The notes under the pieces: generated by a model
Database searches by the model: none
Told to the model about the DNA's origin: nothing
Seen by the model: the letters and a program-made list of their open reading frames with translations, nothing else
DNA from: Pempheris klunzingeri
Taxonomy: Eukaryota > Chordata > Actinopteri > Acropomatiformes > Pempheridae
Reading direction: 5' to 3'
Assembly: GCF_042242105.1 (NCBI RefSeq)
Contig: NC_092018.1
Span: forward strand, 28,521,667-28,585,666
Length of the DNA stretch: 64,000 nt
Part shown: positions 24,500-35,642 of the stretch, in pieces
Layout of the letters: every line of letters begins with the position of its first letter
Position numbering within the stretch: position 1 is the stretch's first letter
Made by a program: the position numbers and the translations under genes

Positions 24500-24580
24500 G
24501 CAAAAGTTCACAGACACATCCATGCCGGAAATGGCGCCATATTTGCTTCCTGGATGCTTATCGCGATGCATTGTGGGACT
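24500..24580 (-). promoter_or_regulatory. ciao1: ciao1 promoter with ZNF143-type and ETS-type motifs
   Basis: About 265 bases upstream of the ciao1 ATG the minus strand reads TCCCACAATGCATCGCG (complement of 24562-24578). This agrees at the fixed positions with the ZNF143/THAP11 (SBS) motif TCCCAnnATGCAnnGCG. Close by, at about 24523-24540, CCGGAAATGGCGCCAT combines an ETS-type core and a YY1-like ATGGCGCC. No TATA box was seen. This is typical of a housekeeping promoter and could also serve the divergent tmem127. Binding is inference. Confidence 0.5.
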
Positions 24581-25249
24581 TAACTCATTCCCCCCCCCCC
24601 TTTTTTTTCTTTATATTGTTTGTTTACTTGTTTATATTCATAAAAAACAAATAATTCACACTACATGGACAGTTACAGCTGTCAGAGTCAAATATTTCTT
24701 TGTTTTTATTAATTCTTTAAATCATCACCTGTTGGACGGGCTTAATTGTTTGAGTCTATAATGTGTAACTTCCTATCTTCCTAAATTAAGTTTATTGTCA
24801 TGGTTTATAGTTTTAATACACGTACATGTCAGCACTGACACATATAAACCTGAGTGAGCTGTACACATGTAGGACAACCTCTCACATGGATCATTCCACA
24901 TTTCTACACTCTGCACCATTTATTCTTATTTACAATTTACAGAAACAAGCGGACTTGTGTAGATATTGTATGCTCCTTGTACATTGTTGTATTGTCTATC
25001 TGTATACATTTATCCTGCGAGCATGGAGACATGGTTTTATTCATTATTAGATTAGGTTATTTGACAGCTTGTCCTGCCACCTGCAACATGCAATCTTAAT
25101 CTCTGATAAATATTTTAAGAAATAAGAGAAAACGACCTCTTGTTTTCTCCTGTTTACGGGTTGATTGTCCCGAAATAACAAAGCTCGTTTTCCTGAGATT
25201 AAAAAACTGAAACCACAAAAGAACCTGGCGTCAATAACATGATGTAGGG

Positions 25250-25873
25250 GAACTTCTTCTGCTGTTGGCCAGCTGTCTGTGAAGGAGTCACCGGTAGGAG
25301 GCGGCACTGACCAGTAGAGTTCAGACTGCAGCCTTTTAAACCCACGAAGAAGAATGGTGTGAACGAGGAAGTCAATATTTTACAGGAAACCAGCGTAAGC
25401 TGCCTTTTGTTTTGTTTTGTCTTTGTTTTCTGTACCAGGCTGATGGACATTTTTCGCTAGGGTGGGTTGTTAGATTAGTTAATAGGGTTTACCTCATCTA
25501 ATTTGTTTCTATTTTGTTTATTTCTACTTACAGTTGGCGACATTTGGCGTTAGCTGCGAGCTACCAGCTTCATACGCTAACAACAGAGCTAACAGGCCTG
25601 AAGGCCGTCTGTCCATTGTCTGCTCGTCTGTCAGATACTTCTGTCGTTTATACCAATCTGGTAGTTTAAAGGTTAGACTTAGTCTGGAAACATTAGTTAC
25701 CATCGTGAACTAAGCGCCGGGGCCGCTGTCATCCGCTGACCGCCCGGATCTCTGAGCTGTACCGGCTAACGGTTCGTGTGTTGGTCAGCCTGACCTTACT
25801 GACTGGTCGTCTACTGCAGTCACACACACACGGTGACAATAAAGGGAAACCAGCACTGTAGCTTTGGATGACC
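25250..25873 (+). promoter_or_regulatory. tmem127: tmem127 promoter and probable non-coding first exon
   Basis: A donor-like site (CAGC then GTAAGC, exon end 25394) and an acceptor-like site (CTACTGCAG, exon start 25820) suggest a non-coding first exon ending at 25394, spliced to the coding exon 54 bases before the ATG. Human TMEM127 also has a non-coding first exon. Not verified; an unspliced 5' UTR is the alternative. Confidence 0.35.
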
Positions 25874-26777
25874 ATGTATGCCCCGCCGGGTTCTACTGTC
25901 CCTGGAGGCCGGAGGAGGAGAGGGGGCACCTCCCTGCCCAAGCAGCCGGAGCGGAGCCTGGTGTCGGCTCTGCCCGGAGCTCTGTCCATCACCGCGCTGT
26001 GCACGGCTCTGGCGGAACCGGCCTGGCTCCGGGTTCATGGAGGCACCTGTCCCAGACAAGAGCTGGGGGTGGCAGATGTCCTGGGGTACATTGACCCCAA
26101 GCTTCTAGACGGTGAGAACCAGCACAAGCCCATTAACCCCCGCAGCTTCGATCGATGTGGTTGCTCACTTGTGATGCTCTGCCATGTCTCTGTGTCCTCC
26201 AGATTACTGTGTGAACCCGCAGACCATCTTGCTGCTGAGGGTGATCGCTGCCTTCTGTTTCCTGGGCATCCTGTGCAGTCTGACTGCGTTCCTCTTGGAT
26301 GTGTTTGGACCCAAGCACCCTGCACTAAAGATCACACGCAGATATGCATTTGCACATATTCTCACAGGTATTGATCTGCTGTGCTGGAGGTCTTTTCAGG
26401 TCCTTTAATTTAAAACAAATAAAAGAAAAACTGGGTACTTATTTGTTTTGCCTTTTCTCTTATCAGTGTTGCAGTGTGCCACCGTCATAGGCTTCTGCTA
26501 CTGGGCCTCGGAGCTCATCCTGTCTCTACAGCAGCAACACAAGAAGTACCACGGCTCCCTCATATACGTCACTTTTGCCATCAGCTTCTACCTGGTGGCG
26601 GGGGCCGGCGGGGCCTCCATCCTCGCCACAGCTGCGAACCTCCTGCGCCACTACCCCACCGAGGAGGAGGAGCAGGCTTTAGAGCTGCTCTCGGAAATGG
26701 AGGACAGCAGCGAAACGTTCCCTGCAGATTATGACATTGCCAATCAGTTTCAGCCACCTCCTGCCTACACGCCCTAA
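25874..26777 (+). CDS. tmem127: Transmembrane protein 127
   Basis: Exons 25874-26111, 26203-26367 and 26467-26777 give 237 aa (human 238). I chose the ATG at 25874 because it gives MYAPPG, like human MYAPGG, and has A at -3. An in-frame ATG two codons upstream (25868) has a poor context. Four hydrophobic segments lie at about 29-46, 88-113, 126-150 and 163-190. The loop [15 protein letters not shown] and the C-terminal [15 protein letters not shown] are near-identical to mammals. The tail holds an acidic dileucine motif (EEQALELL), known to drive TMEM127 endocytosis, and ends in PPPAYTP, whose PPAY is a WW-domain ligand. Known role: endosomal/lysosomal tumour suppressor that restrains mTORC1 and RET surface levels; human loss causes phaeochromocytoma. 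Divergent from ciao1. Confidence 0.96.
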
Positions 26778-27960
26778 TGCCGCCAGACTGGCCTTGTTAA
26801 CACACGCTTCTCTCTCAGCACGGCTATTGGCTTGATGAGCAAACCCCACTCCTTATCAAATGGATATCTTCGCAAATTACTCTCCATAATGAACACAGTG
26901 TGCACAGTTAGTGCACACACTCCTTTACTGACAGAGCTTGGGTGCATGAAAGCTTTTCTTTAGTGGTGGCAGAAATTTAGGAGCTGAATCTTACTTTCAC
27001 CACTGAAGTTGTTAGTGATTTGCATGTAAATGGCTTTTTAGGATTTGGTTCTCACATGTGAAGCAAACTAAACTGCAAGGAGCGCTCAACACGGCTCATC
27101 ACGAGTAATTGATGGAACAGCCACAGCCTGATCGGTGCCAAGTATTGAAGCTGGGCTGTTGGCAGATTGTCAGCAGATGGATCGCTCTCGGTCGGATGTA
27201 GATGGAGCTTTGTTAAGCATCATTTTGATGTAATTTTTGATAAGCTTGACGTGTATGATTTAATTTTACCAATCCATCAGAAATGCAAACATGCGTTGAG
27301 AAGTTTGTTTTAGACATTTCTTTTATATAAAATATAAAATTGACCTTTTATTATTTATTGCTTAGCTGTCTGTGCCGTGTCTTACTTTCTTTCTTTTGCT
27401 TTGTAGACATCTTTCACTGGTTTAGTCTTATTTAATCGCATCTGTACTTGAAATAACACAAGATTGTGAGACCGGTCCGTGGTGTTTTTTGAAAAGGATC
27501 ACGGCGTGTGTTGTGTGTCGAGAGCTTGCAGCTACGGAGAAACTGAGAAACATGTTTGCGTGTTTCACAATAAGTGAAATCCAGTGAAAAGAACCTCGCT
27601 GCGTAAGTTCGGTCGTGTCATGTTTCTTGTATTTGAGTTAAAAAAGAAACCTTATTTGTACCTTGTGATTACCATACGTGACAGTTTGAGTATGTGCTTT
27701 CGTTGCATGAGTTCTTTCTTGTGCAAATTTTAAACCTTAAAGGCAGAATCTTAGGAGAACATCTCACCCAAGGTTGCAGCCGAGGCTTAAAGTTGTGATT
27801 GATGTGGTGACTCTAGCTGTGTATTCTGTGTGTTGTGTATTATTGTGTTCTCTCCATTTTTGCTTTTTGTTCCTCAAATCGACTCTATGCTTTCATCACC
27901 AGTATGTAAATATTGATAGTTTATACATAAAAAGTGGTCATAATAAAATAAATGCCATAT
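26778..27960 (+). other. tmem127: tmem127 3' untranslated region
   Basis: About 1.2 kb of AT-rich non-coding sequence ends at overlapping AATAAA signals at 27942-27951. No coding potential or RNA gene was seen. Confidence 0.55.
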
Positions 27961-28475
27961 TTGGCCTCACGTTTGTCATCTGTAACTTGACACTTGGGTT
28001 CCGTCCTCCACGTCATGGAGCTCATAGATGGGAGCTGCAGTTTTGATTTAACAGTATATTGACTTTGACATTTCTGTCTTACCAGGGTATTTCTGGGTTT
28101 ACTGTCTAGACGTAGACGCAACCTGGCATTACAGTGAGTAAGAGCCTTACAACCTAATAGACTTTAAAGGGCATACAGTATGCCTTGTGTTGTATAAAGG
28201 CATCGCATCCACTGCTCTCTTCCAGGGATACAGTACGAAGCGTTTTCAGACACTCCACCCGGATGCAAAGTGTCATGTAAAAGCTATCAGTCAACTATAA
28301 TATATAAAAAAAACCATAATTAAAAGACATTTTGTGTGATTTCTGCAGTTTTCTCCATCTAGATGCCACGCTGCAGAGATCAGTCCTAAATGGGTCAAGA
28401 TATTTCATGGGTTAAAGCACTACATGTTTAGATTGCTCTCCAAAGCTGCAGTGTCACTCGGCCAAATGACTTAAG

Positions 28476-28717
28476 TTAATCAGATGAATAAACAAGGTAT
28501 TAATAGGGAAGGGTGTTCAGGAGTGGAATAGGCCATTCAAGGCAAACAAGTGATGGCTCTTCTCAGAAAATCGAGCTTACGAGGCAACGTCACTTGGCCA
28601 GACTCTATATAAGACAGTCAGGGCAAGATCGATACTACGACCAAAAGTCTTTACAGGCTCGTTTGCAAACTGTTAAGTCCGATTTTCCTCCTAACACAGT
28701 GAGATTGAAGCTAAATC
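28476..28717 (+). promoter_or_regulatory. gatd3: es1 promoter with TATA box and CRX/OTX-like site
   Basis: TATATAA lies at 28606-28612, 106 bases upstream of the es1 ATG, so a start site near 28637 is expected. A homeodomain CRX/OTX-type core TTAATC lies at 28476-28481, about 125 bases further up. A TATA promoter is unlike the TATA-less housekeeping neighbours and fits regulated, tissue-specific expression. Motif-only evidence. Confidence 0.45.
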
Positions 28718-31700
28718 ATGCTGGCAACCAGGACTCTGCTGTCAAAGCAAACACTGGCTGTTCTCTCTCGGCAGCCTGCCTGCTTTGTTCACCACGGTGA
28801 CTATGGCAACTGGGGGAACACTAACATTGCAGTGGTAAGTGACACATATCGATATGGGACCGGTGAAATGATGGTGTGGGCTTTGTTGTGACTTGTGAAT
28901 CGCAACGTATTCCAGGTTTTCTCAGGATGCGGCTGGTGGGATGGGACTGATGTCCACGAGGGAGTCTAGTGAGTATCAGTCCTGTTTCACTGTCTCAACT
29001 GTTTCACACCATTGCATAAACGTGGCACCGTGCAAAGGTAGTAATTCACTACTCTGTCTGAAGCACCATGTACCACCTGAGCCGCAACGGCGCTCGCTTC
29101 CAGATGTTCGCTCCAAACCAACAGCAGATGCATGTGATGGACCACATGAGGAAGCAGCCTACCTCTAGCGAGAACCGGTAGGCGTGTGTGGAAGCACTGA
29201 TGCAGGATCAGAGACCAGTCAGGGATGGGTTCACATCAGACAGTTCACATCACAACAGTTTAACATTGTGCGTTTGTGCACCTGACTTGACTAATTCCAT
29301 AAGGTTTTCTGATTATTTCTGGCCATCACATAGGAACATGATGATGGAGGCGGCGCGCTTCAGTCACGGTCAAGGAATGATGCAAATGCAAGACCTGTCC
29401 AAGCTGGATGTCAACAGCTTTGATGGTATCATCTTTCCTGGAGGCCACGGCATCACCAAGAATCTGTGAGGGATAATGAGAAATGAAGTGTCACTCTGAG
29501 ACTGTGTGCAAAATGTGATGCAATACGAGCTGGCATGATGAAGATGGAGCGCTAAAGTTATTGTACAACTCTCAACTCTTTAGATCCTCCTTTGTGAAGG
29601 ATGGCAAAGACTGCAAGCTGCATCAAGATGTGGAAAGGGTGATTAAAGATTTCCACCGCTCACGCAAGCCTATTGGGTATGTATCATTTGGTCACTATTC
29701 AATGTGTCAGTGCTGAAGGAGCCATGCTGCAGAACTCTGATAACTCTACTAACGTACAAGCATTAAGTTAAAGCATGAGGGAGTGTGTGGCATTGTGGCT
29801 TTGTGTTTTTTTGGCTGTGCAATCGCTTCAATTTGACATTTTAAATCCAAACATGAGGCAAAATTACAGTCGGTCACCTCTTTTTAAATCAAATAGCATT
29901 AGGCCAGATGAACACGTGAGATTTAAACTGTCCTTGTAATGGATTTGGGACACTGGAGCAGCCACAGAAAGGAAAAAAGTCAGACAAATGAGTACTGAGT
30001 TATTTATATATGTAGATTGCTCATTAGAAATGAAGTAGAACAACTTAATGAATGAATTTTGAGTGAAAATGTTACAGACCATGTTATGAAGTTCAGATAA
30101 AATATGTCCCATTACTGGCAGAAGTTATTAGTATATTTATTATATGAAATCTGCGAATGCAATAAGAATCTGTATAGCAGTAAATAACTGAAGTAAAGGA
30201 AGGAAAGTAATACAAAAAAAACACTTCTCCAGAAAGCTTGTAAAAATGGTGCAACATCTAGGTTTCCACTTTGGCTGTTTTTTCCCTGAGCACAGCAGGA
30301 AGAGCAGGTGGGGTAAAAACAGTGTTTACTTTCTAAAGAGGAGATCTCACAGTCAGAGAGGAGGACCTGAAGGGTCAAAGCAGGACAGAGGGATGGCTCA
30401 GGCAACATGAAGTGTGTGGGTGACCTGGCCAGGTGCAGAATGACAGGGGAAAGGAGATGCAGGATTACAGGAATTAAAGTGGAGTTGGAGACAGAGGAGG
30501 AGGAGGAAGAAGAGGATGAAGCAGCTGTCACCCTGACAACAAGGTTTTAAAAGGTATGCTGGGTTTTGACCGTGAGCCAGTCTTCATTTAAAGGATAACA
30601 CCAGTGTAATCCATTTCCTGTTGCCATTAGAGAGTTTGAAACATTAAGATAATTTATCAAAGATGAACAAATGCATGTTTTTACTCCACTGCAAGTGACA
30701 ACAGCAGCCAGACAAAGATGGTCAAAGTGAGTGTTGGACTGAACGTGGCTGTGATTCACACATGCTGCTGCAGACAGGAGCCTCACTGCTGATGTTGCTG
30801 ATGCAACAGATACACCCCCCCCCACCCCTCCATTGTTCTGTCAGAGCTCGTGTTGTTGGCAAACAAAAGAAGCGGTTTATAAATTTAGAATATTTTAGCC
30901 CTGGTGGGAAACTTAAACACTCCTCTGCAGCTCCTCCACAGTTCAAACCCTCCAGCTGCTGCTCCTCACCTCCTGTGTGTGTCATCAGATTTCATCAGTC
31001 CTGGTTGATTTAGGCGTGGAAAAGACAAAAATGTAAATCAACTGGGGCTGCAGATTTTGTGTGATAGCTTCACATAACCTGCTTTTTCTGATATTCACGT
31101 GGGTCAAATAGGTCAAATTTGGTTTCGATGAGCTGTATTTGACACTGAGGCTGATGTTGGCGTACGGGGTTAGAGGCAGACGTCACTGCACCTGAGAGTG
31201 GTGATGGAAAGGTGCATCATGTTGATAGATGATGGACTCCAGTGGGGGGAGATGTTCTGTGCCTGGGAAGAGCTTCAGGCAGACACTTAAAACTGCTCCT
31301 CATTATCACAGATTGGACTGAATTTAAACCTCAGCAGACATTTGCATATTCTCATTAGTGTTTTTAAAATTTCCATTTCTTAAATAAGCTCGGTTTATAA
31401 AAAGCAGGATGCATTTCTCAGGAGAAATAGGTGAACTTGACTTAGTGGGAAATGTTACTGGAATAGAGACCATAAAGTGGACAGTTAAAGAGTACAGTGT
31501 CTTTCAATTAGCAGCCTTTACTACTTTAATCTGTCCAATTGTTATTTGCTTAGAATATGTGAAACACGGAGATGATTATTAGATTATTTTCAGACATTTT
31601 GACATGTGACAGTGGGACAAGCACATGTAAATAATCACATTAATGATGGCTGAATTCCATTTAGCTGCTGGCTCATGGCTCACTGAGAACACGAGCAGAG

Positions 31701-32996
31701 CAGAGCCACCGTGAATGTTACTGGTAACACTTTTCCCACAATGACGAGTCAAAATGTGTGTAGTGAGAAAGGAGGATTGTTCTCATACAAACACACAGGT
31801 GTTTCTGCTGAAACCACACAATTACCTTGTGTGGACGGAACGAACTGTTGTAAGAGTGAAATCTTCAATAAACACCAAGTACCACGTTCTCCCACATCCC
31901 CCCCCCCATGTTTTCTGTCTGTTTCTTCCATCAGCTATGAAATAAAAAGAACAGGAGAATGACAGCTATCAGTGGAGTGTGGTCTGTGCAGGCACATTAA
32001 GTGATACCACCTGTGGGGGGGCTTTGACTAACACGTCACTACATCAGACGTAGTCTAAGATTGATGGTTAATATTTAGCAAAGTATGTGATGGAGTGGAA
32101 AAGGGATTAAAGTCCATGAGTGTCCTGCTGTGATCAGCTCTAGCTCCAAGTTGTCCGCTTTGTCGGTGAAACAGTAGTTGTGTGAAGTATCAGGTATAAT
32201 TAGTGGGACTTGAACTGCTCTGAAAATCAGGTTGAAGTCAGTAGGATCCCTCTGAAACTTCACAACACGCCCTGCACAGATGTTTGTGCTCTTATCTGTC
32301 CATAATAGTTTCTCTCCATATTCCTCCATGGGTTAAATTATTGGTATAAAGTGATAACGAGCAGCTGACTGAATCTCTAATTCTGCCTCTGGGTTCACAC
32401 TGAGCTTCACACTACTGTCGCAGTGCTTCATGCTGGGAGAGTCTTTCCTTTTCAGGCCTTGAGTCCCTTCTGTCTGATAGTTATTCTCACACCCCGATCA
32501 GACCCGTCTCTTAATGTTGACTCGATCACAACCGTTAACCGACTGTCTGCTCCTGTTTCAGACTGGCCAGCATGGCCCCCGTGTTGGCCTGCCGCGTGCT
32601 GCCCAACATCGAGGTGACCATGGGCTACGAGAGGGACGAAAGCACCCGCTGGGGGAACTGGCCTAACACAAACCTGGTGCAGGCTGTGAAGAGCATGGGC
32701 GCTCGCCACAACGGCCGTGAGCCATACATATCCTTTCAGAGGTCTCTTTTTGTTGTCACTGTTAGTTAAACTGTTAGTTACTAAATCTACACAGATTTCT
32801 GCTCATTGTGCCTTTTGTTGCTCTGAAATAACTCCTGCTTTGACTTTAACCTTTTTTTCACGAAGCCTATGTGGATGAGAAGAACAAAGTGGTCAGCACC
32901 CCTTCCTTCATGTGGGAAACTGATTATCACTATCACTATATTTTTGATGGAATTGGAAATATGGTCAAGCATGTCATGCGTATGTCAACCAAGTGA
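28718..32996 (+). CDS. gatd3: ES1 / GATD3 mitochondrial protein (DJ-1/PfpI-like, ElbB family)
   Basis: Exons 28718-28834, 28916-28968, 29064-29177, 29334-29465, 29584-29676, 32562-32727 and 32862-32996 sum to 810 nt (269 aa). The N-terminus [19 protein letters not shown] is basic and hydroxylated with no acidic residue, fitting a mitochondrial presequence. The body has [14 protein letters not shown] (from about 42), [10 protein letters not shown] (129-138) and [14 protein letters not shown] near the end, all family signatures shared with bacterial ElbB. At the nucleophile elbow (170-176) it reads GLASMAP, where human reads GLCCIAP and E. coli ElbB GFMCIAP. In zebrafish, ES1 is reported to enlarge mitochondria in cone photoreceptors. 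The last intron is AT-AC (listed separately). It lies between tmem127 and the convergent igsf9. Confidence 0.93.
32728..32861 (+). other. gatd3: U12-type AT-AC intron in es1
   Basis: The 134-bp intron begins ATATCCTTTC, which includes the full U12 5' splice consensus ATATCCTTT. It ends TTTTTTTCAC. A branch-site-like GACTTTAAC ends at 32850, placing its adenosines about 12 bases from the 3' end, as in U12 introns. Only these borders restore the family reading [13 protein letters not shown] in phase 0. The nearest GT-AG alternative (GT at 32742, AG at 32865) produces an in-frame stop within a few codons. Confidence 0.88.
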
Positions 32997-33822
32997 TGTG
33001 GCATCTCAAGCCTGGAAGAGAAATAGAGGAAGCTGGTGTTGACGTACATACACCTCTGTACTGTGATGAATTCTTAACCTGAAACAATATAAATGCTTTA
33101 GTGGAAGAGCAAATGGCTTGTCGTGTGTAATTAAAGGCTTTGGTTAATGTAGGCAAACCCATATAGTAGGTGAGCCAAATTATCTGTGCGGTTCCAGGAA
33201 ACATGGGAGGGGCTTATGGGCCACGATCTATTCACCCTGACCTGCATGTTCAACTGGAGACATGATTTCTTAAGGAGGACAGGCAATTCATGGCTGTCAC
33301 AGTGACGCATCTATGCAACAGTCGACCAAGTCACAGCTGAAAGCCCACACTGATGTAACACTGCTGTAAAGGATGCACTTCAGTGCTTCTGATCTTTTGT
33401 CACAGCCATGATGCAGCTTTGGGATCATGAAAAACACCAAAAACAGATCATCTGCGAGCATAAGAAAACAATAAATATTCCTTTGGTCTAATTTAGGTTT
33501 AGCCATTGAGGGTCGACACCATGTGCTGTAGACATGCTGTTCTGTAATATCACGCATTAAAACTCCATGAAAAAGATATTACATCTCTTCCCCAAATCCT
33601 TGAAATAAACAGGAGCTGTATGGACAATTATTAGCAATGTTGTACAATGTTTGTCACATCTACTGCGTGCAGGTAAGACACCTGTGAATCAGCTTCTCCA
33701 GAGGGATGACTCAGCACCTACAGCGTGTTGAAATGCAGGAAGAGATGAAGTAGAGCGAGGCTAGAGCACAAAAAATATAAAATAAAAATATTTCACACAC
33801 TCCATCAGTAGGGTACATTCGG
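32997..33822 (+). other. gatd3: es1 3' untranslated region
   Basis: Non-coding sequence after the es1 stop, with candidate poly(A) signals AATAAA near 33470, 33605 and 33823. The actual end is not determined. Confidence 0.45.
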
Positions 33823-33838
33823 AATAAAACCATTTATT
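33823..33838. terminator. Back-to-back poly(A) signals of es1 and igsf9
   Basis: AATAAA on the + strand (33823-33828) and AATAAA on the - strand (33838-33833) are separated by 4 bases between the convergent es1 and igsf9 genes. The minus signal would give igsf9 a 3' UTR of about 1.8 kb. Other signals for es1 exist further upstream. Confidence 0.5.
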
Positions 33839-35642
33839 CATTACAAACATATAAAAATGACAAAAACAACCAAGATATAAAAATTTCCAGTTTGTACAAA
33901 ACCATCATCAGAAATGCAGACTCACTCCATATCAAGATTTTTATTTGGGTTATCTAAGTAAATATAGTACAAATCTTAAATCTTCCCACGGTACAGCTAC
34001 GAAGATACTTTAAATCTGTTTGTCAGGTGATGTAAAAAAAAAAAAAAACACATACACAAACAGCTTTTGCCACTTTTCAGTAAAAATCCAGAAATGAAAA
34101 AATGTAGGCCAACGGGCACAAAATTCATAAGACTTGCAATTCAAACACAGAACCAGAAGTCGATGAAATATTCACAGTGCTGCCTTCACACCAGTGAAGT
34201 GAATTGTAAACATTGTTGCATATCAGAACTCACCTTAATAAATATACAGAAACACTCTCCACGTGAGCAAAACGTGCGTAAAAACAACTTTTCGATTATT
34301 TTTATTCCTCTGATCGGTTTTGTTTGATTACAGCTCATCAGCTCAAACCGCCCTCGGTCAATCAGCTGGCGTGCGTCTGACAAAAATAAGGCAAAAATAA
34401 TTTTCCCTGTGTTTCTTATCAAGTTTTACTGGATCTGTCATTTAATCACAGAAGCAGTTTGAGCGATTCAGGAGGAGTAAAGTAGCATTGATTCATCTGA
34501 TGAAGTGATGAAGTGGAACATACAATACAACAGCAGGGTTCATTCACATTAAGGTACATATAAACATTTGTACATTTTGAACAAATACTGGGAGGTGATT
34601 TCATTTACAAAGTCTCAACAGGGGAACGTTAACGTATGCATATATGTTGAAATGTATAAAACAGGAAATGAATTCAGGGAACCAGCAGGTAAATCACAGT
34701 GGCAAATGACAAATTCTTTAAAAACAGTAAATTACTGATATCATGAAATGCTCCAAGATTTTGTACCAACGTACAAAAGCCAGAGTTGCCTAATCATGTG
34801 ATCTTTGAATACTATAATTTAAGTACTTTACTCATACTCGGAGGGAGATGGTAGTGAAAACATGACAGATATTTCCACAAACAGATGGCATCTTGGACAC
34901 AGACCTACAGAATTGTCATTAGCATCCCTTTATCATTAAAAAGGGAAGTCTGTAATGTGATGGACTTTATGATGTTGCACGATGCTGCTTTTACAAAGCA
35001 GGTCTTTCACATCTCCCAACTGTAAACCTGTCTTAGCTAATGAGCATTTCATTTCTCAAAGCAGCCGTGTGCCTGATTGTCAAGGCTGAAAAATACATCC
35101 TAAAATGCAGCTGCACGAGCTTCTTAAAAACATAAATAATCCCTTCTCAGCTTCATTGTGAAAAGCACAATGGAGCAAGTATAAGAAAAAGAATATGTCA
35201 TCTGATAACTGAGGAGCTGCAGTCTGTCACATTTGATGGCAAACAGCGTACTGTCTCTTTAATTGCTTAACTTGCTGCTGTAACAAGGGATAAACACTCC
35301 AAACACTTAGTTCTTTCACGTATCAAAGCTCCGGTGAGGTGTGACGGTGTCCAGGACCACAGTGCTGTCGTCTGTTCATTAAAACTTCTATTTGGTATCT
35401 GTCTTAGATATGCCTGTGAAAGACAGAGACAGAGAGCAGCGCAGCATTAGGGAGCAGGCCTTAAAGGGACAAAGTAGCAACATTTGCACTATAAATTGAG
35501 CAGCAAAAGGTTCTGACATGCACAAATTCACTGCACATGGATGATACAGTAGCAGGCAACAAAAGGGTGCAGGCAAGCGAGGAAAAGAGGAAAAGAGGAG
35601 AGAGGTGAGAGGGCAGGCAGAATAACGGACCGAGTTGAGCTG
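33839..35642 (-). other. igsf9: Presumed igsf9 3' untranslated region
   Basis: Non-coding, AT-rich stretch between the facing poly(A) signals and the igsf9 stop. A splice-acceptor-like sequence on the minus strand near 35410 (CTTTCACAG) could mark an alternative 3' exon. No independent gene was seen. Confidence 0.45.

Noticed and set aside
25868..25873. tmem127 start at the upstream ATG (MTMYAPP)
   Set aside because: T at -3 and no match to the mammalian N-terminus; the ATG at 25874 has A at -3 and gives MYAP.
32728..32865. GT-AG solution for the last es1 intron (GT at 32742, AG at 32865)
   Set aside because: It shifts frame and reaches a stop after four codons, losing the conserved EAYVDEKNK segment.
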